The notes: generated from the letters alone by a model not told the origin. A DNA stretch of 64,000 nt from Rhabditoides inermis (GCA_963966185.1 CAWZYM010000409.1:616001-680000), one strand, 5' to 3'; numbered from the stretch's first letter, positions 16,349-28,235 are shown. Numbers and translations are program-made.

Positions 16349-18170
16349 CTATATAAAATTTGCTATGACGGGTGTGGCTACCTTTTTCACAGCATCTAGC
16401 TCAGTGACTATTACACCTACACAGCTCATACTCTAAACTTAACATTCTTCTGGTGACCGCATGCAATCGTTTCATTTTCACGCTCACAGCTCTACTTACC
16501 GTATGACTTTACTAAGAACTTGACATAGCCTGAAATACTTTCCACCCATATGCTCAGTCCATGTTTCAAGATGTGAATCTCATACTGTAAACTTAGACTT
16601 AGCACACTATATTGACTTGACACACGTCACTGGGACTCATTCCGGTAACTCCTTATATGGGTTTATATAGAATTACCAAAACTTCAGAAGGACATAACTC
16701 AAGACTGAAGGAACATTTCACACTCAAACTACAAACTTAAGATCAACTAATCACTCTTAACAGACACACAATCGCATAGGTTCCTATCTCATTTCTTTAA
16801 ATGGGTTCACTAACAACTCGGTACACTTCTATGTAAACCTACCTTCAAACTTCATATTTTGTCATGAAAATCGCACAGTAACAAGAAACATGCGTGTTAT
16901 TTACAGTTTTACAGTTTCATTACGAAAAACCATTTCAAAAAAGTTTTACAGCATTTTTCATTTTCTGACAGGATCAATCACGTAAGATGCAAAACGCAAA
17001 AACCTTGAATATCTTTGTCAGTTTTGAAGACTAAAATTTCAAACTTCAGCTGATAATAGAAGACACTTGGCCGTTCACACCATTTCAATTTCAAATGAAA
17101 TACTCATTCCGTTTTCAAAATATGAATATTCAAATTTTCGTAGAAATTTTACATTTTCCATCATAACTTCTTTCTTTTTCAATATTAATTTTTCAATTTT
17201 TTTATGGTAAATCACTCTCTATGACACAATCAACACAAACACGTATGCTTAACTCTATTACTGAAAATAAAAATCATATGTCATGATTCACTAGATCAAC
17301 TACAATTCCTTACTATATGAAAGTTGAGACCTGGATTTTACACAGTAATTCATAACTCAAAAACTAATATTTACTGACAAAGATTCAGATTTTTCGCTTC
17401 ACTGTGGAAGGATTTCACTTTTTCAAAAAACCTTGATTTTCTAACAAATGTGGCTCATTTTTGCAGTTGAGCATATTGACCGCTGACAGGATCAATCAGG
17501 TAAGATGCAAAACGTAAAATACAGTACAACTGTGATTCAACTTCTTAAAGAAAATATTTTCAATTCTCTCATCCCTTACTCCAATGACACCTTAGGTCCT
17601 GAGTACCTGCCAGGTACCGTCTCACCTGTCGCCTCTCATCTGTCACCTGAGATAAATTAGCATAAACTTCAAATTTCAATTTACGACCCTGTAACTTTCG
17701 TCTATAAGAGAGTTGACATCTGGATTTTCCTTTTTAATTATCACTACCTTAATACATTTATTCATGAATTATTTCAGTTTTTTTTAATAAATGGTTCCAT
17801 TTAAAAAATAATTCAATTTTCGTCTGTTTAAAACTGAAAAATGTACTGAAATTTTTATTTTTGTTGGTTTTCAAGGTAGAAGGTTCGAACTTAGTGTAGA
17901 TAACAAGAAAATAAGTTCAATTTTTTTTTAGTTTATTCATTTCGGAAAACTAGTAAACAAAGCTGTAAACAACTCAAAAACTAGAAGGTTGATATCTAAA
18001 GTGTACTAGACTTATTGCAGAGTTCATATCAGATGTTTACAAGTCAGGTAAACAAATAAACAAAAACGTAAACATTTCCGAAACTTTATAATTCGATGTC
18101 TAACGTGTGTAAACAACTCCAAAACTCTAAATTTTGTTATCTACAGTGTATTAGACTTGTAATAGAGTTC
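16349..18170 (+). mobile_element. Helitron-like copy E, 5' portion leading into the macro-Helitron gene
   Basis: Matches the other copies from TATATAAAATTTGC through both GACAGGATCAATCA landmarks and into the GTAAACA-rich part, then loses similarity near 18170, about 470 bp before the start codon of the large gene. It may be the 5' end of the autonomous Helitron itself, which would then run to CTAG at 36286-36289 (about 20 kb), or an unrelated neighbour. Confidence 0.6.
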
Positions 18171-18635
18171 ATGACAAGAAGTACACGCTACTGTAAACTT
18201 CCGTACTGCGAGAAGTGCAAGTAGTCAATAGCGAGAGAGAGAGACCTCTCGTACATGTATTTCAGTTATATTTTCAACGTTTCATCGAATATCGTGAGAC
18301 GTAAGACCACTGCGTGTCAATGTTGCATTGTTTAAAGTTTAAATACACATCTGCTCATTGACACAAGTCATGTATGCAGGTGCACGCATAAGTTCGGTCT
18401 ATCACGACATACGCGTCTATTCTACAACAGACACAAATTGCCTCGGGTAAGTCAGTCTGCTGAGATAGCGCCTCTTCAAAAGGTTTCCCAGCAGACGTAT
18501 TCCCATTCCCCACGGCAACATGACCTCTACGGAGACACAAACACGCGCCAAAACGTTCATTCACATCTGTACACACATTTCCATAATATTGTTCACTTCT
18601 TACACCTTACACTATTTCATTCATTTTCGTTCAGA
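18171..18635 (+). promoter_or_regulatory. Upstream region of the macro-Helitron gene
   Basis: No repeat match and no long gene-like frame. It ends TTTTCGTTCAG two bases before... the ATG at 18636, an acceptor-like motif consistent with spliced-leader trans-splicing or an unseen 5' untranslated exon. I cannot place a promoter. Confidence 0.4.
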
Positions 18636-19617
<982 letters not shown>

Positions 19618-19622
19618 GTGAG

Positions 19623-19668
<46 letters not shown>

Positions 19669-19723
19669 GTATCTTCTGTCTTTTAAATATTTGTATCTTC
19701 TGTCTCTTAAATATTCAATTCAG

Positions 19724-19850
19724 GAAAGTTTCGGCGAAGGACGAGATGCCGCCATTGGACAGAGTCATGGGATTCATTCAAGAAATGATTGCGGAGAGGG
19801 GAAGCAGCATCGACCTCCTACTCCCTATCAACACCACTCTCGTCAGTGTT

Positions 19851-19926
<76 letters not shown>

Positions 19927-20564
19927 TTTTCACTTCCTCTCATTTTCTTCCCATGAAATGTTGTTTATAGAACAGCCGACGACGTTTCCGCCACACGTTC
20001 GGAGCGACCGGTGCTGCGCAAATCATCTCCATTCCAGGATCCGGCAACTACGCTGTTGCAGTGTCAGTTACTTTTCATCAATAAGTAATCACACGAATGT
20101 CATGTGAGCATTCAGATATCTCTCTGGTGAACACATCGTTACATACTACGACGCGTCTTTGATCGGATCGAATCGACCAGTGGAATCTTGGGTTAGTGAA
20201 ACGTATATTTTTTTATTATATTCTACCGATGTTTTCTTCTTTAGTTTGACAAGGAAACTGTCAGACAGCTGGTGAACCTCTTCGGAGCACTGTTCGAGGA
20301 TGCGCCGATTCGACTATCCGTCGATGTGGCAATCGAAGGATGCAAAAAGGTATTCAAAAATTCATTATAAATTCATTAACTTACTGTTCTAACGCTCTCT
20401 CTCTCTCTTTTTATCTTTCTTTCTTTCCCTCTCTATATCTTTATCTCTCAATAAAAATTTTATGCCTTTTTTCATAATTTGTGATCATTTAAGGGCATTA
20501 CGAGTCAAGAATGGGCAGTTGCAACTCTCATCTGTGCACTGGGCGGTTGCGAGCCTGCCAGGTC

Positions 20565-20638
<74 letters not shown>

Positions 20639-20922
20639 CATCTCTCTCTTTTTTCTCTCTTTCTTTCTCTCACTGTTATTTCTCATTCGTTTAGTCACTC
20701 CTGAAACGCCTCTCTCGTGAAGGAGGCAATGGCAGGTGCGCAGGCGAGGAAGGGAGACTGGGGCAGCTACGCCAATCTGTGTGCTGTGCACAAGTGAGTA
20801 AATCTCATCAGAATTGTTATGATATGTTACTGAACACAAAGTTTCAGTCGCGTTGTTCCACCTGGCGGGTTCGTCAATTTCAACATACATCAAGACAACT
20901 TTTGTGCGGAGAAGACTAACCA
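19724..20922 (+). pseudogene. Gene 1 exons 6-12: degenerate Ulp1-like (C48) domain
   Basis: Exons 19724-19841, 19971-20062, 20116-20191, 20245-20349, 20494-20561, 20695-20793 and 20848-20922. The fold-level pattern of the downstream protease is visible: SGNYAVAVYLSGEHIVTYYDASL corresponds in part to the His/Asp strand pair and SQEWAVATLICALGG to the Q-x-D-x-W-S-C-G strand. The catalytic His position reads Asn and the Cys position is not Cys, so this copy should be inactive. Exon 11 has TGA at 20702-20704 at the point where the three related domains have Trp or Tyr (FVWN, FAWD, FTYD), most simply a TGG-to-TGA change. Role, if any: a pseudoprotease scaffold. Confidence 0.6.
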
Positions 20923-20966
20923 GTGAGTACAGTATGCAAACTTCTATTCATTTTCATCTCTCGTAG

Positions 20967-21271
20967 GTTCGCGGCGCCTCGGAGAAAGAGTGAGTATGTT
21001 GTGAAGAAGGCAACGAGTTCTGCGACTGTGAAGAAGGCAACTGCAATGGAGAAGAAGGACGGCGGAACGAGGAAGGGATCCAATCCGGAGATCGAGTACG
21101 TCTTGGACCAAGGAGCGAGACTGGTCAGTTGGTTCATCCTGTTGTCTTTCATTTATTGTTCTGTTCAGCCGACGCACGGGGAGATGGCAGAGACGGAGTG
21201 TGTGGACAAGGCGTGTGAGTACCTGCAGAGGATCGCGGAGATGGAAATCGAAGGAGCACAGATGGTCCAGA

Positions 21272-21331
<60 letters not shown>

Positions 21332-21582
21332 GAATGTTTTGTAGTTCCTGAACGGATGGTGCGATGCCGATTGTCCATCCGACTGGCACGCTTCCGGCCA
21401 TCCAGATACACCACCACGAGAAGTTTCAGCACTACGTCATCACCTCGTGAGTACTACACAATTACAATACCACATTGAAATGCATTGTGTTCAGATATGA
21501 TCCGGAGAAGCACGTTGTAACGATCTATGATAGCATCATAGATAACAAGGATAGCGTGAAGGATTACGTGAGTTTCTCTTCT

Positions 21583-21629
<47 letters not shown>

Positions 21630-22383
21630 TCATCTCTCTCTCTCTCTTCTTTATTTTTCTCAGTCTCCCTCCCTCGCACTCTCTCTTTCTCTCCATATAC
21701 CTGCAGGCAATGCAAAAGCCACATAAGGGGATTCTTTCACAATATCATAACAATCAGAACATCATCACAACTTCTTTTCTTTTTTTTCTTTTGTTGTACA
21801 GTTCACATTTAGTTGATGGACTGTCTTCCGTTGCGGAAGCAGATCCAGTTCGTGTACAGGCATGTGTTTCCGGGAGAGGACATTCGCATCGCAGTGGAGA
21901 CGGATTACGACTGCCAGAAAGTGAGTGAATTATAATTTAAAATAATTAATATTAGAACATGGACAAGTTCATTGTTCCAGGACGACTGGAGTTGTGGCTT
22001 CCGGTGTCTTGGTGTGTTCATTGCACTTCTTCGCGGTGACGACCCCACAAGGTGAGTACTTATCAAGTTATGTTCTTGTTTGTTATCGTGATTTGTTCAG
22101 ATTTGTCTGGAATCTGCGTGTTCTGTATACTCTGATGACTGATGCGATGCACAACAAGTACCCATGGTCCTACTACAGCAGTTCTGTTCTCGGAAGGTGA
22201 CAAATGAAAATACCGTTTTATTTACAAGAACACTTCTTCTGGACAACTACATACACACATAATATACAAATTGTGAAAATTGTTTTCTTTCAGTCTTCGA
22301 GATCGACTGACCAGTCCGACTGAATCCCTCTTCCATTTCTGCCTCAACCAGCGCACTTACGTAATCACTTCGACTGATAACAA
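20967..22383 (+). pseudogene. Gene 1 exons 13-20: Ulp1-like C48 cysteine protease domain
   Basis: Exons 20967-21123, 21169-21279, 21345-21446, 21495-21567, 21813-21920, 21981-22051, 22101-22196 and 22294-22383. The Ulp1/SENP-type triad is visible: His in KFQHYVITSYDPEKH, Asp in VVTIYDS, and Gln plus Cys in CQKDDWSCGFRCLGVF. C48 enzymes cleave ubiquitin-like modifiers, and related proteases occur in some Helitrons and other large transposons. Exon 15 is 102 bp, one base out of register: the reading frame that aligns with gene 2 exon 10 (PTGTLPAIQI) is entered only after dropping one base near 21353. The catalytic residues themselves are intact, so the lesion could be a sequencing error. Confidence 0.7.
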
Positions 22384-22430
22384 GTTTGTTCATTTGTTTT
22401 TTTTCTGTTTTTCATTGTATTGATTGGTAG

Positions 22431-23341
22431 GGATGTCGAGCGAGGACGACTGAGGGGAGCTCTGACCAGGCGGGAAGTGAGACGAGAGAGGACTCCGTCG
22501 CCTGTGTTCATGGAGGTGGACATGGAGGAGACAGCGAGTGTCGCGTCGATTGTGTCTTCTGTGACGTCTTCTGTTACATCGACTCCCAGAAGTGGACGAA
22601 AGCTGACTCCGAGGCAGAAGAAGGACCTGCAAAACGAGCGAAAACGACTGTCGCTATCAAGAGGTATGCATTTCTATTTCTCTCTCTTTCTCTCTTTCTT
22701 TCTCTCTTTCTCTCTCTCTTTCTTTCTCTTTTTCTCTGTGTGAGAGAGATGCACTCTCTCTCTGTATATATCCTCTCTGCAGAAAGCGCTGAACAAAAAG
22801 AAGCCCGGTTGAAGCGCAGTCGAGAGTACGAAGAAAACAGACGATCAGATGGTGAATACTTTATAAACTTTTACTTATAACAAATAAATTATACTTTTTT
22901 TCAGAAACGCCCAAGAAGAAAGCTAAACGACTCTTCGACCAATCTTCGAAATGGGCGAAAAGGATGGAACAAGGTAGTATCGATATCTCAAGTCCCTATT
23001 TCTTATTGTGAATTTTTTTTTCATTTACAGAAGACGAAGAAAATCGCGTAAGGAGATTGGAGAAGAAACAGATACGATCTCATCAACGTCGCGCATCTGG
23101 TATGTGAATTACTAGAGTATAGACTGTGTTAATTTTTCTTTGTTCAGAGACTGAAGAAGAAAATGCAATTCGCCTCCTAAAAAAAGCTGACCACGCACAA
23201 ATGATGCGCCAAACAAGTACGTTGTATGAAACCAATTTGTACCTATTCACACTAATGTCATTTTTACTCTAGGTTCGTATGACAAGCGTGAGGAGATGAA
23301 CGAGCGACGCGCGGCACAGAGGCATGCTCCCAAGCACCGTA

Positions 23342-23381
<40 letters not shown>

Positions 23382-23453
23382 GTATTCTTTTCCAGCCGGC
23401 TTCTTCGATAGCTACGAGGGAGTGGAGCAGCACGACTGCGGAGACTTCACCGT

Positions 23454-23498
<45 letters not shown>

Positions 23499-23612
23499 AA
23501 GTTGTTGATTCAGGCTGGTGCAGAACAACTCCGTTGAATTGAATGCGAACCTCGCGCTGGCATCAATCAACCGAACGTCGCGAGATGTGAAGGGAGGAGT
23601 CTTTGCAAGGAA

Positions 23613-23613
<1 letters not shown>
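22431..23613 (+). pseudogene. Gene 1 exons 21-28: basic/charged linker and truncated zinc-finger exon
   Basis: Exons 22431-22663, 22783-22851, 22905-22973, 23031-23099, 23148-23216, 23273-23338, 23396-23451 and 23514-23613. Exons 22-26 are a striking series of phase-1 exons of 69, 69, 69, 69 and 66 bp with EEN.. and RR.. rich content, as if a small charged module had been duplicated (gene 2 has the same series). Exon 27 begins PGFFDSYEGVEQHDCGDF, aligned with gene 2 exon 21, but breaks off into (GA)n before the CxHC and CC residues. About 44 codons with the zinc finger are lost and the phases of exons 27 and 28 no longer match. Confidence 0.65.
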
Positions 23614-23655
<42 letters not shown>

Positions 23656-24146
23656 CCTACTGATTATAGACACAAGGCGCGCCATCTCACTCGCTCTCGT
23701 CTGCCATCCCCCGTTTCGCAGACCAGCCTCTGATGTACGGACAGAGGTGGTTCGGAGACGGAATGTACCCGGACATCAGATGGTCGGAGAAGTACGGTAG
23801 ATACATGCTGGGCAAGAAGGGTCTCAGCCACGTGCAGGGCAGGAATCTCTCACTGGTTCGTTTCTCTCTCCCTCCCCCCCTCTCTCTCTCTATTGTATAC
23901 TTCTAGGCTCTCGACCGACTCGCCGAGGTGTTGAGGGAGTGGAACCCGTACGTGAAGATGTACGTGTCGGAGGGGGAGAAGTCGCGCGGAGTGCCGAGAA
24001 GTGCGATGAAGACCCGCTGGCTGGTCATTCACCACGACTACGTCACACTCCAACAGAGGGCGGATCCCGATGTGCACAAGGTGAGAGGCACTTTCTTTGA
24101 TGACTGATTCACTCTTCGTTTCCAGGGCGCGTACAGCAGACTGAAG

Positions 24147-24511
24147 TAGAGGGCTCAAAGGGCGAATATTTTACTCCGCTCAGATTCCGCAATTCCGTTC
24201 GGTCATAACTTTTGATGCATCGAAAAGGAATGGATGCGACTTTCGCAGAATTGTAGATTAGAACACAGTCTATCCAGAAAACATGACCTCGTCCATTCCT
24301 ATTCGATGCATCAATATGAAAAATCAATAATTGATCGAAATTGGCGCCATTTACGCCCCCTCAAGAAGGGTGAACTTTCAAAGATTAAATATTTTTCCGA
24401 AATCGTTTTTGAGTTTAACCTCGGTTTTCAACAACCATTAGTAGTGTATTAAACGATAGCAAGAACAAAATTTCGAAATTCGAATTTTCGTAAAATCGTT
24501 TGTGCCCCCTA
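24147..24511. mobile_element. Non-autonomous hAT-type MITE (365 bp) inside exon 31 of gene 1
   Basis: The ends are TAGAGGGCTCAAAG and, on the other strand, TAGGGGGCACAAAC. The element is flanked by an exact 8-bp duplication GACTGAAG (24139-24146 and 24512-24519). An 8-bp duplication with TAG(A/G)GGGC ends is typical of the hAT superfamily. There is no transposase; the interior is AT-rich with partial inverted symmetry. It cuts a coding exon of the Helitron gene. Confidence 0.85.
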
Positions 24512-24644
24512 GACTGAAGGAGGGAGACGTGGTTCTCCTGGCGCAGACGGACAAGGAGGGACGGCCACTGGACACGGCCAACCTCTCTGTCGAGTACATC
24601 CACACCGGCCGAAAGAGGGAGATCCCCCACTTCAGGTGAGTGAA

Positions 24645-24651
<7 letters not shown>

Positions 24652-24713
<62 letters not shown>
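24652..24713 (+). repeat. (GA)n microsatellite in intron 31 of gene 1
   Basis: About 60 bp of GA repeat following the donor GTGAGTGAAGAGAG. Confidence 0.95.
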
Positions 24714-24715
<2 letters not shown>

Positions 24716-25109
24716 CTGTATTGATTGTAGCCCGCTGGTGGACCCGCTCTGCTACATCCTCATCCATGTGATGGGTGAAGCGCGTTTCAGACTAAACGCA
24801 ACGCAAATGCGGTGCGGTTGCGTTTTGAAACGCATGCGGCGAATGTCGAAAACTATTTTGCCGCATTGCGATTTGATGTGCGTGCGTGCGTGCGTGCGTG
24901 CGTTTTTGATGCGTGTTGTGTTTTTCGAATTTCCCTCACTTTTTTCTGTGGCGTCACGAGGTGTATGAAGTGTATATGAGCGAGAGTTACCTTATATGAA
25001 AGGATTCAATGGAAAAAAATACAGTTTTCCCGCTCTTTCAAAAATTGTTTTTGTTGTTTTTGTTGTTTTCATTATTTAACATTTGTAATTCGCGTTTTTT
25101 TCTCTCAGG

Positions 25110-26178
25110 ATGGCGGCGAGCGTGCCAACTTCGGTCCGTAGTGCTATCATTGAGGCGGTGCGGGAGGAGCGCTGTCTGTGGGACATCACGCATTGCGACT
25201 ATCGAAACAACACGATACGGGCTGCCAAGTACCACGCTATTGCCGCTACGATAACGAAGGAGAGCAACTATACGATCGACGGTGTGTGTGTCATGAACTT
25301 CAGATCATTCACTACATTTGTTTTCAGCTGAGACGTCCAAAAACGTTTTCCGGAATGCCAAAGACACGTTTGTCAAAAAATTGAAGAAGTTGCCTACTGG
25401 AAGCGGTACTCCGGATCTCTCTGCGGACCCATGGCCACACATGCGCGAGTGCGAATTCCTGTTGCCCTCAAAATCTAACGGGTACGTCATTGTTAGTGTT
25501 ATGTAAATAATTGCATTTATTTCTAGTGGCAGTTTGGTTTCCACCGGAGGAAACGTGATGTTTGTTGCTGAGAAGACTGACGAAGTGAGTATCGGAGCGG
25601 GAGATGTGTCTCCGGAGACGTCGGATACTCCGATAGAGCCGCAGCCACAGACCGCAATCGCCAACAGCCAGGATACTACCACTCCTCGTAAGGTATGATA
25701 TTGAAGTGATATATTTTTTCACATCGTGACTTCAGGTTACTTCCTTCTGGGAAGGCGAGACACCTCAAAAGAGAATGCGGAAGGAAAAGCAGTCCACATC
25801 TGACGTGATACAGCAAGGTCAGTATTCATTATTTATTTTGTTTTCAGAATTAGTGTTTCAGGCTTTGCGTCATTCGACAACTTGGCGGAGAAACTGGTGA
25901 CGTCTCGACCTGCTCAAACCTCTACTCGTGAAACTCGTCATGGAACCAGCAGTGAGTAAAATTCAATTTTTAGAATTTTTAGAATGCTCAGTTCTATGTT
26001 TATATTTACAGTCCGCGCGCTCTCCAATGCTCTCGATGAGCTTTTCACGCTTGATCCTCGCCGGGTCATTGGATTCTGTAACTCGATTCGTCGTATGACT
26101 GAAAACGCGGAGCACTTCATCGACGGGCACAAGTACGGATTCAACAAGGAAGGCGATGAGGATCTTGAGGTAGTGTAG
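25110..26178 (+). CDS. Harbinger-encoded MADF/Myb-like DNA-binding protein
   Basis: Six exons (25110-25281, 25328-25481, 25527-25692, 25736-25817, 25862-25951, 26012-26178) join in phase to 276 residues. The N-terminal region, about residues 8-90, has the MADF pattern: AIIEAVREERCLWDITHCDY followed by NN..RAAKYHAIAATI and, across exon 2, FRNAKDTFVKKL. The middle is Ser/Thr/Pro-rich and low in structure; the C-terminal part (LSNALDELFTLDP and RMTENAEHFID) may be helical. Harbinger elements usually encode a transposase plus a Myb/SANT-like partner that helps nuclear import and end recognition, and this protein fits that role. The ATG lies just after a TTCTCTCAG acceptor-like motif. It is convergent with the transposase, with 161 bp between stop codons. 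Confidence 0.85.
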
Positions 26179-26339
26179 ATGTCATTCACTTCCTGATACA
26201 ATACTCTATGATCTTGTGAATTGACCGGTATTTTTACATGTGCAATTTTTACCGGTATGTTGATGTTTTGCGTTATGGTGTTGTTTTGTTCACATTTTTT
26301 CATAATGTTGAAGAATACAATTGTTTATTGAATAAACAC

Positions 26340-27813
26340 TTATGGAATATTGTCTTCTATCGCAAAGGCGGTGGTCAGTCTGTCGCGGTACACACGTCCG
26401 AGAGCGGTTGCTCCTTGGCGGCGACCACGCGGAACAATTTGAACGTTATGGTGTTGTTGTGGTGGGTAGCGGGCAAGGATGGCAGATCGATCAGTTGTGA
26501 AGCACAACAAGTTGTGGATAACCTGGAAAGTTTTGTTAACAGTGCAATTCACGCATCACTTTTATTTAACTAACCAAGGCAGCAGCGATGATGGTTTTGG
26601 CGTTTTCCGGGTCTTGCTCGATACATCCCAAGAAGAGACGAAAGCGTGATGACAGGATCCCAAACGCATCTTCAACCACTTGCCGAACTCTGAAAATAAA
26701 TTGTTCAATGACACACCAAAATACTTATTCAGTATTCACCCCGAAAATCTTTTGTTGAAGTGACATTGTCTACGGTCCGAGTTTGATTGAGCTTGAGTGA
26801 ATGGTTTGAGCATGTACGGCGTCAGGGCAAACGCAGCGTCGCCGGCAACATGATATGGTACCGGTCCGACAGTGCCGAGATTGGAAATTGGCGGAAAGCC
26901 GGTCTGAGCAGCGTGTTCGAGTGCCGGCTGAAATCTCGTAAAACTTGACAACAATATTTTTAACGGTCATACCTTGATGGGACTGCGCATAAATATTCCA
27001 GCATCGGAGTTGCGCCCGGGCGCTCCGAGATCAATCATAACGAATCGATATGATGAATCGACTATTGCCAGTAATACCATACTGTAGTAACCTTTATAGT
27101 TGAAGTACGTGCTGCCGCCACCGTTTGGATTCTGTAATTGAATTAAAATAGTAATTAACCGAGTGAGAACGTACCCGGAGTTGGAAATGTTTACCATCAC
27201 AAGCAGCCACCAATCGAGGATAGTTCCATGCACATTGAAACCCATCAGCAGATTTCTTCCACATATCAGCCGTCATTGCAGGAAACGCATGAGAAAATAA
27301 ACCTGTAAAGTAGTTTAGCCAATTCGCTTGCTTTGTGCACATACGTTTCAAAATGGCTCTTGCGACTTCTTGGACGATTCCTTGTACAGTGGAAGTTCCG
27401 CACATGTATTCTTGCGACAGATGAACAAACGACGTTCCGTGACCAATATATCTGTAATCAAAAATTCCACTTATAACATTTGGCGATCGTTCTCACCTCA
27501 AGAAGATGCATAGCCGGTGAGAAGAAGAAATGGGTGCGCGGTGTTTGGGCAGATGGGATATGTCGGGATCAATGTGGGTCAGAATGTCACGAAACTCGGA
27601 TACAGTGAGTCTAGTGTAAGCGAGGAAATCATCAGGGTTCCGAGACACCAGGTACTCATCGAATGTGCGAAAACGAGTAGATAGATACGGTTGATGGGGC
27701 TGTTTGACGTAGAGACGGGTTCTGTTTCCAAGAGTGATAGCACAGTGGGCTATTAACAGGTATCTATACATCATCAAGAGTAAGATGAGACAGACATCGT
27801 CGTCTGCCACCAT
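26340..27813 (-). CDS. PIF/Harbinger DDE transposase (HARBI1-like)
   Basis: Seven exons on the minus strand (27497-27813, 27345-27451, 27175-27302, 26973-27131, 26740-26927, 26575-26689, 26340-26522) join in phase to 398 residues ending in TAA. N-terminal helix-turn-helix-like region: [20 protein letters not shown], with [11 protein letters not shown]. The DDE core is complete: first Asp in [11 protein letters not shown], second in [12 protein letters not shown] followed by [14 protein letters not shown], and Glu in [18 protein letters not shown]. The C-terminal ALVIHNLLC agrees with the family's AxxLHNxC. The protein would cut and paste the Harbinger element. Length is usual for the family. 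No stops or frame breaks seen. Confidence 0.92.
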
Positions 27814-28235
27814 TCTGTAAACGTATAAAATATATAATATTCATAATAAAACAAAAATCTCGAACAAACGAAGACAAAAACGCAAATGCGGCGTGCGGCA
27901 AAATTCATCTCCGCAACTCCGCCGCAACGCACGCATAGAAAAGCAAAATCGCAAAACGCATGCGTTTTCGATGCGGCGAGTCTGAACGGTGCAAAACGCA
28001 GCCGCAGCCGCACGCACCGTGCGGCGAGACGCATTGCGGCGTGCGGTTGCACTTTGTAATGGGAAACGCATGCCGCACCGTGCGGTGCGGCGAGTATAAA
28101 AGGGCCTTGAGTCTGGCTACGACCCGCGTGCCCCTGGAGTGCGGCCGCAGCTCGCCCCTCTCAAGGACAAGAGACTCGGAGTCGCGCCCAGTGAGTTGCC
28201 AATGTACTGTTTCCCATTCGCACTTTCTGTTTCAG

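Larger units (their letters stand above)
24779..28107. mobile_element. PIF/Harbinger DNA transposon (3329 bp) inside exon 32 of gene 1
   Basis: Encodes a HARBI1-like transposase (minus strand) and a MADF protein (plus strand), the usual two-gene Harbinger layout. Ends were placed by frame: with TGA as a 3-bp target duplication (24776-24778, 28108-28110) the exon rejoins as codons for MGESGYD, matching MADPGYD in gene 2. The terminal inverted repeats are diverged (AGCGCGTTTCAGACTAAACG versus AGGCCCTTTTATACTCGCCG). Subterminal regions at 24790-24905 and 27880-28095 are packed with GCGG/CCGC and AAACGCA motifs. Both genes are open, so the copy may be autonomous and young. Confidence 0.88.
23670..28190 (+). 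pseudogene. Gene 1 exons 29-32: Helitron N-terminal core, split by two transposons
   Basis: Exons 23670-23855, 23907-24080, 24126-24146 plus 24512-24635, and 24731-24778 plus 28111-28190. The first acceptor is the TTATAG ending at 23669, which gives a frame parallel to gene 2 (TQGAPSHSLSS versus TRGMPSHSLSS). Content includes KTRWLVIHHDYVTLQQRADP and KEGRPLDTANLSVEYIHTGR. Removing the hAT-type element and one 8-bp repeat restores a 137-bp exon, identical in length to gene 2 exon 25. Removing the Harbinger and one TGA restores the phase of exon 32. Confidence 0.75.

Noticed and set aside
23722..23855. A frameshift at exon 29 of gene 1
   Set aside because: It disappears when the acceptor at 23669 is used instead of the one at 23721; the longer exon matches gene 2 in length and content.
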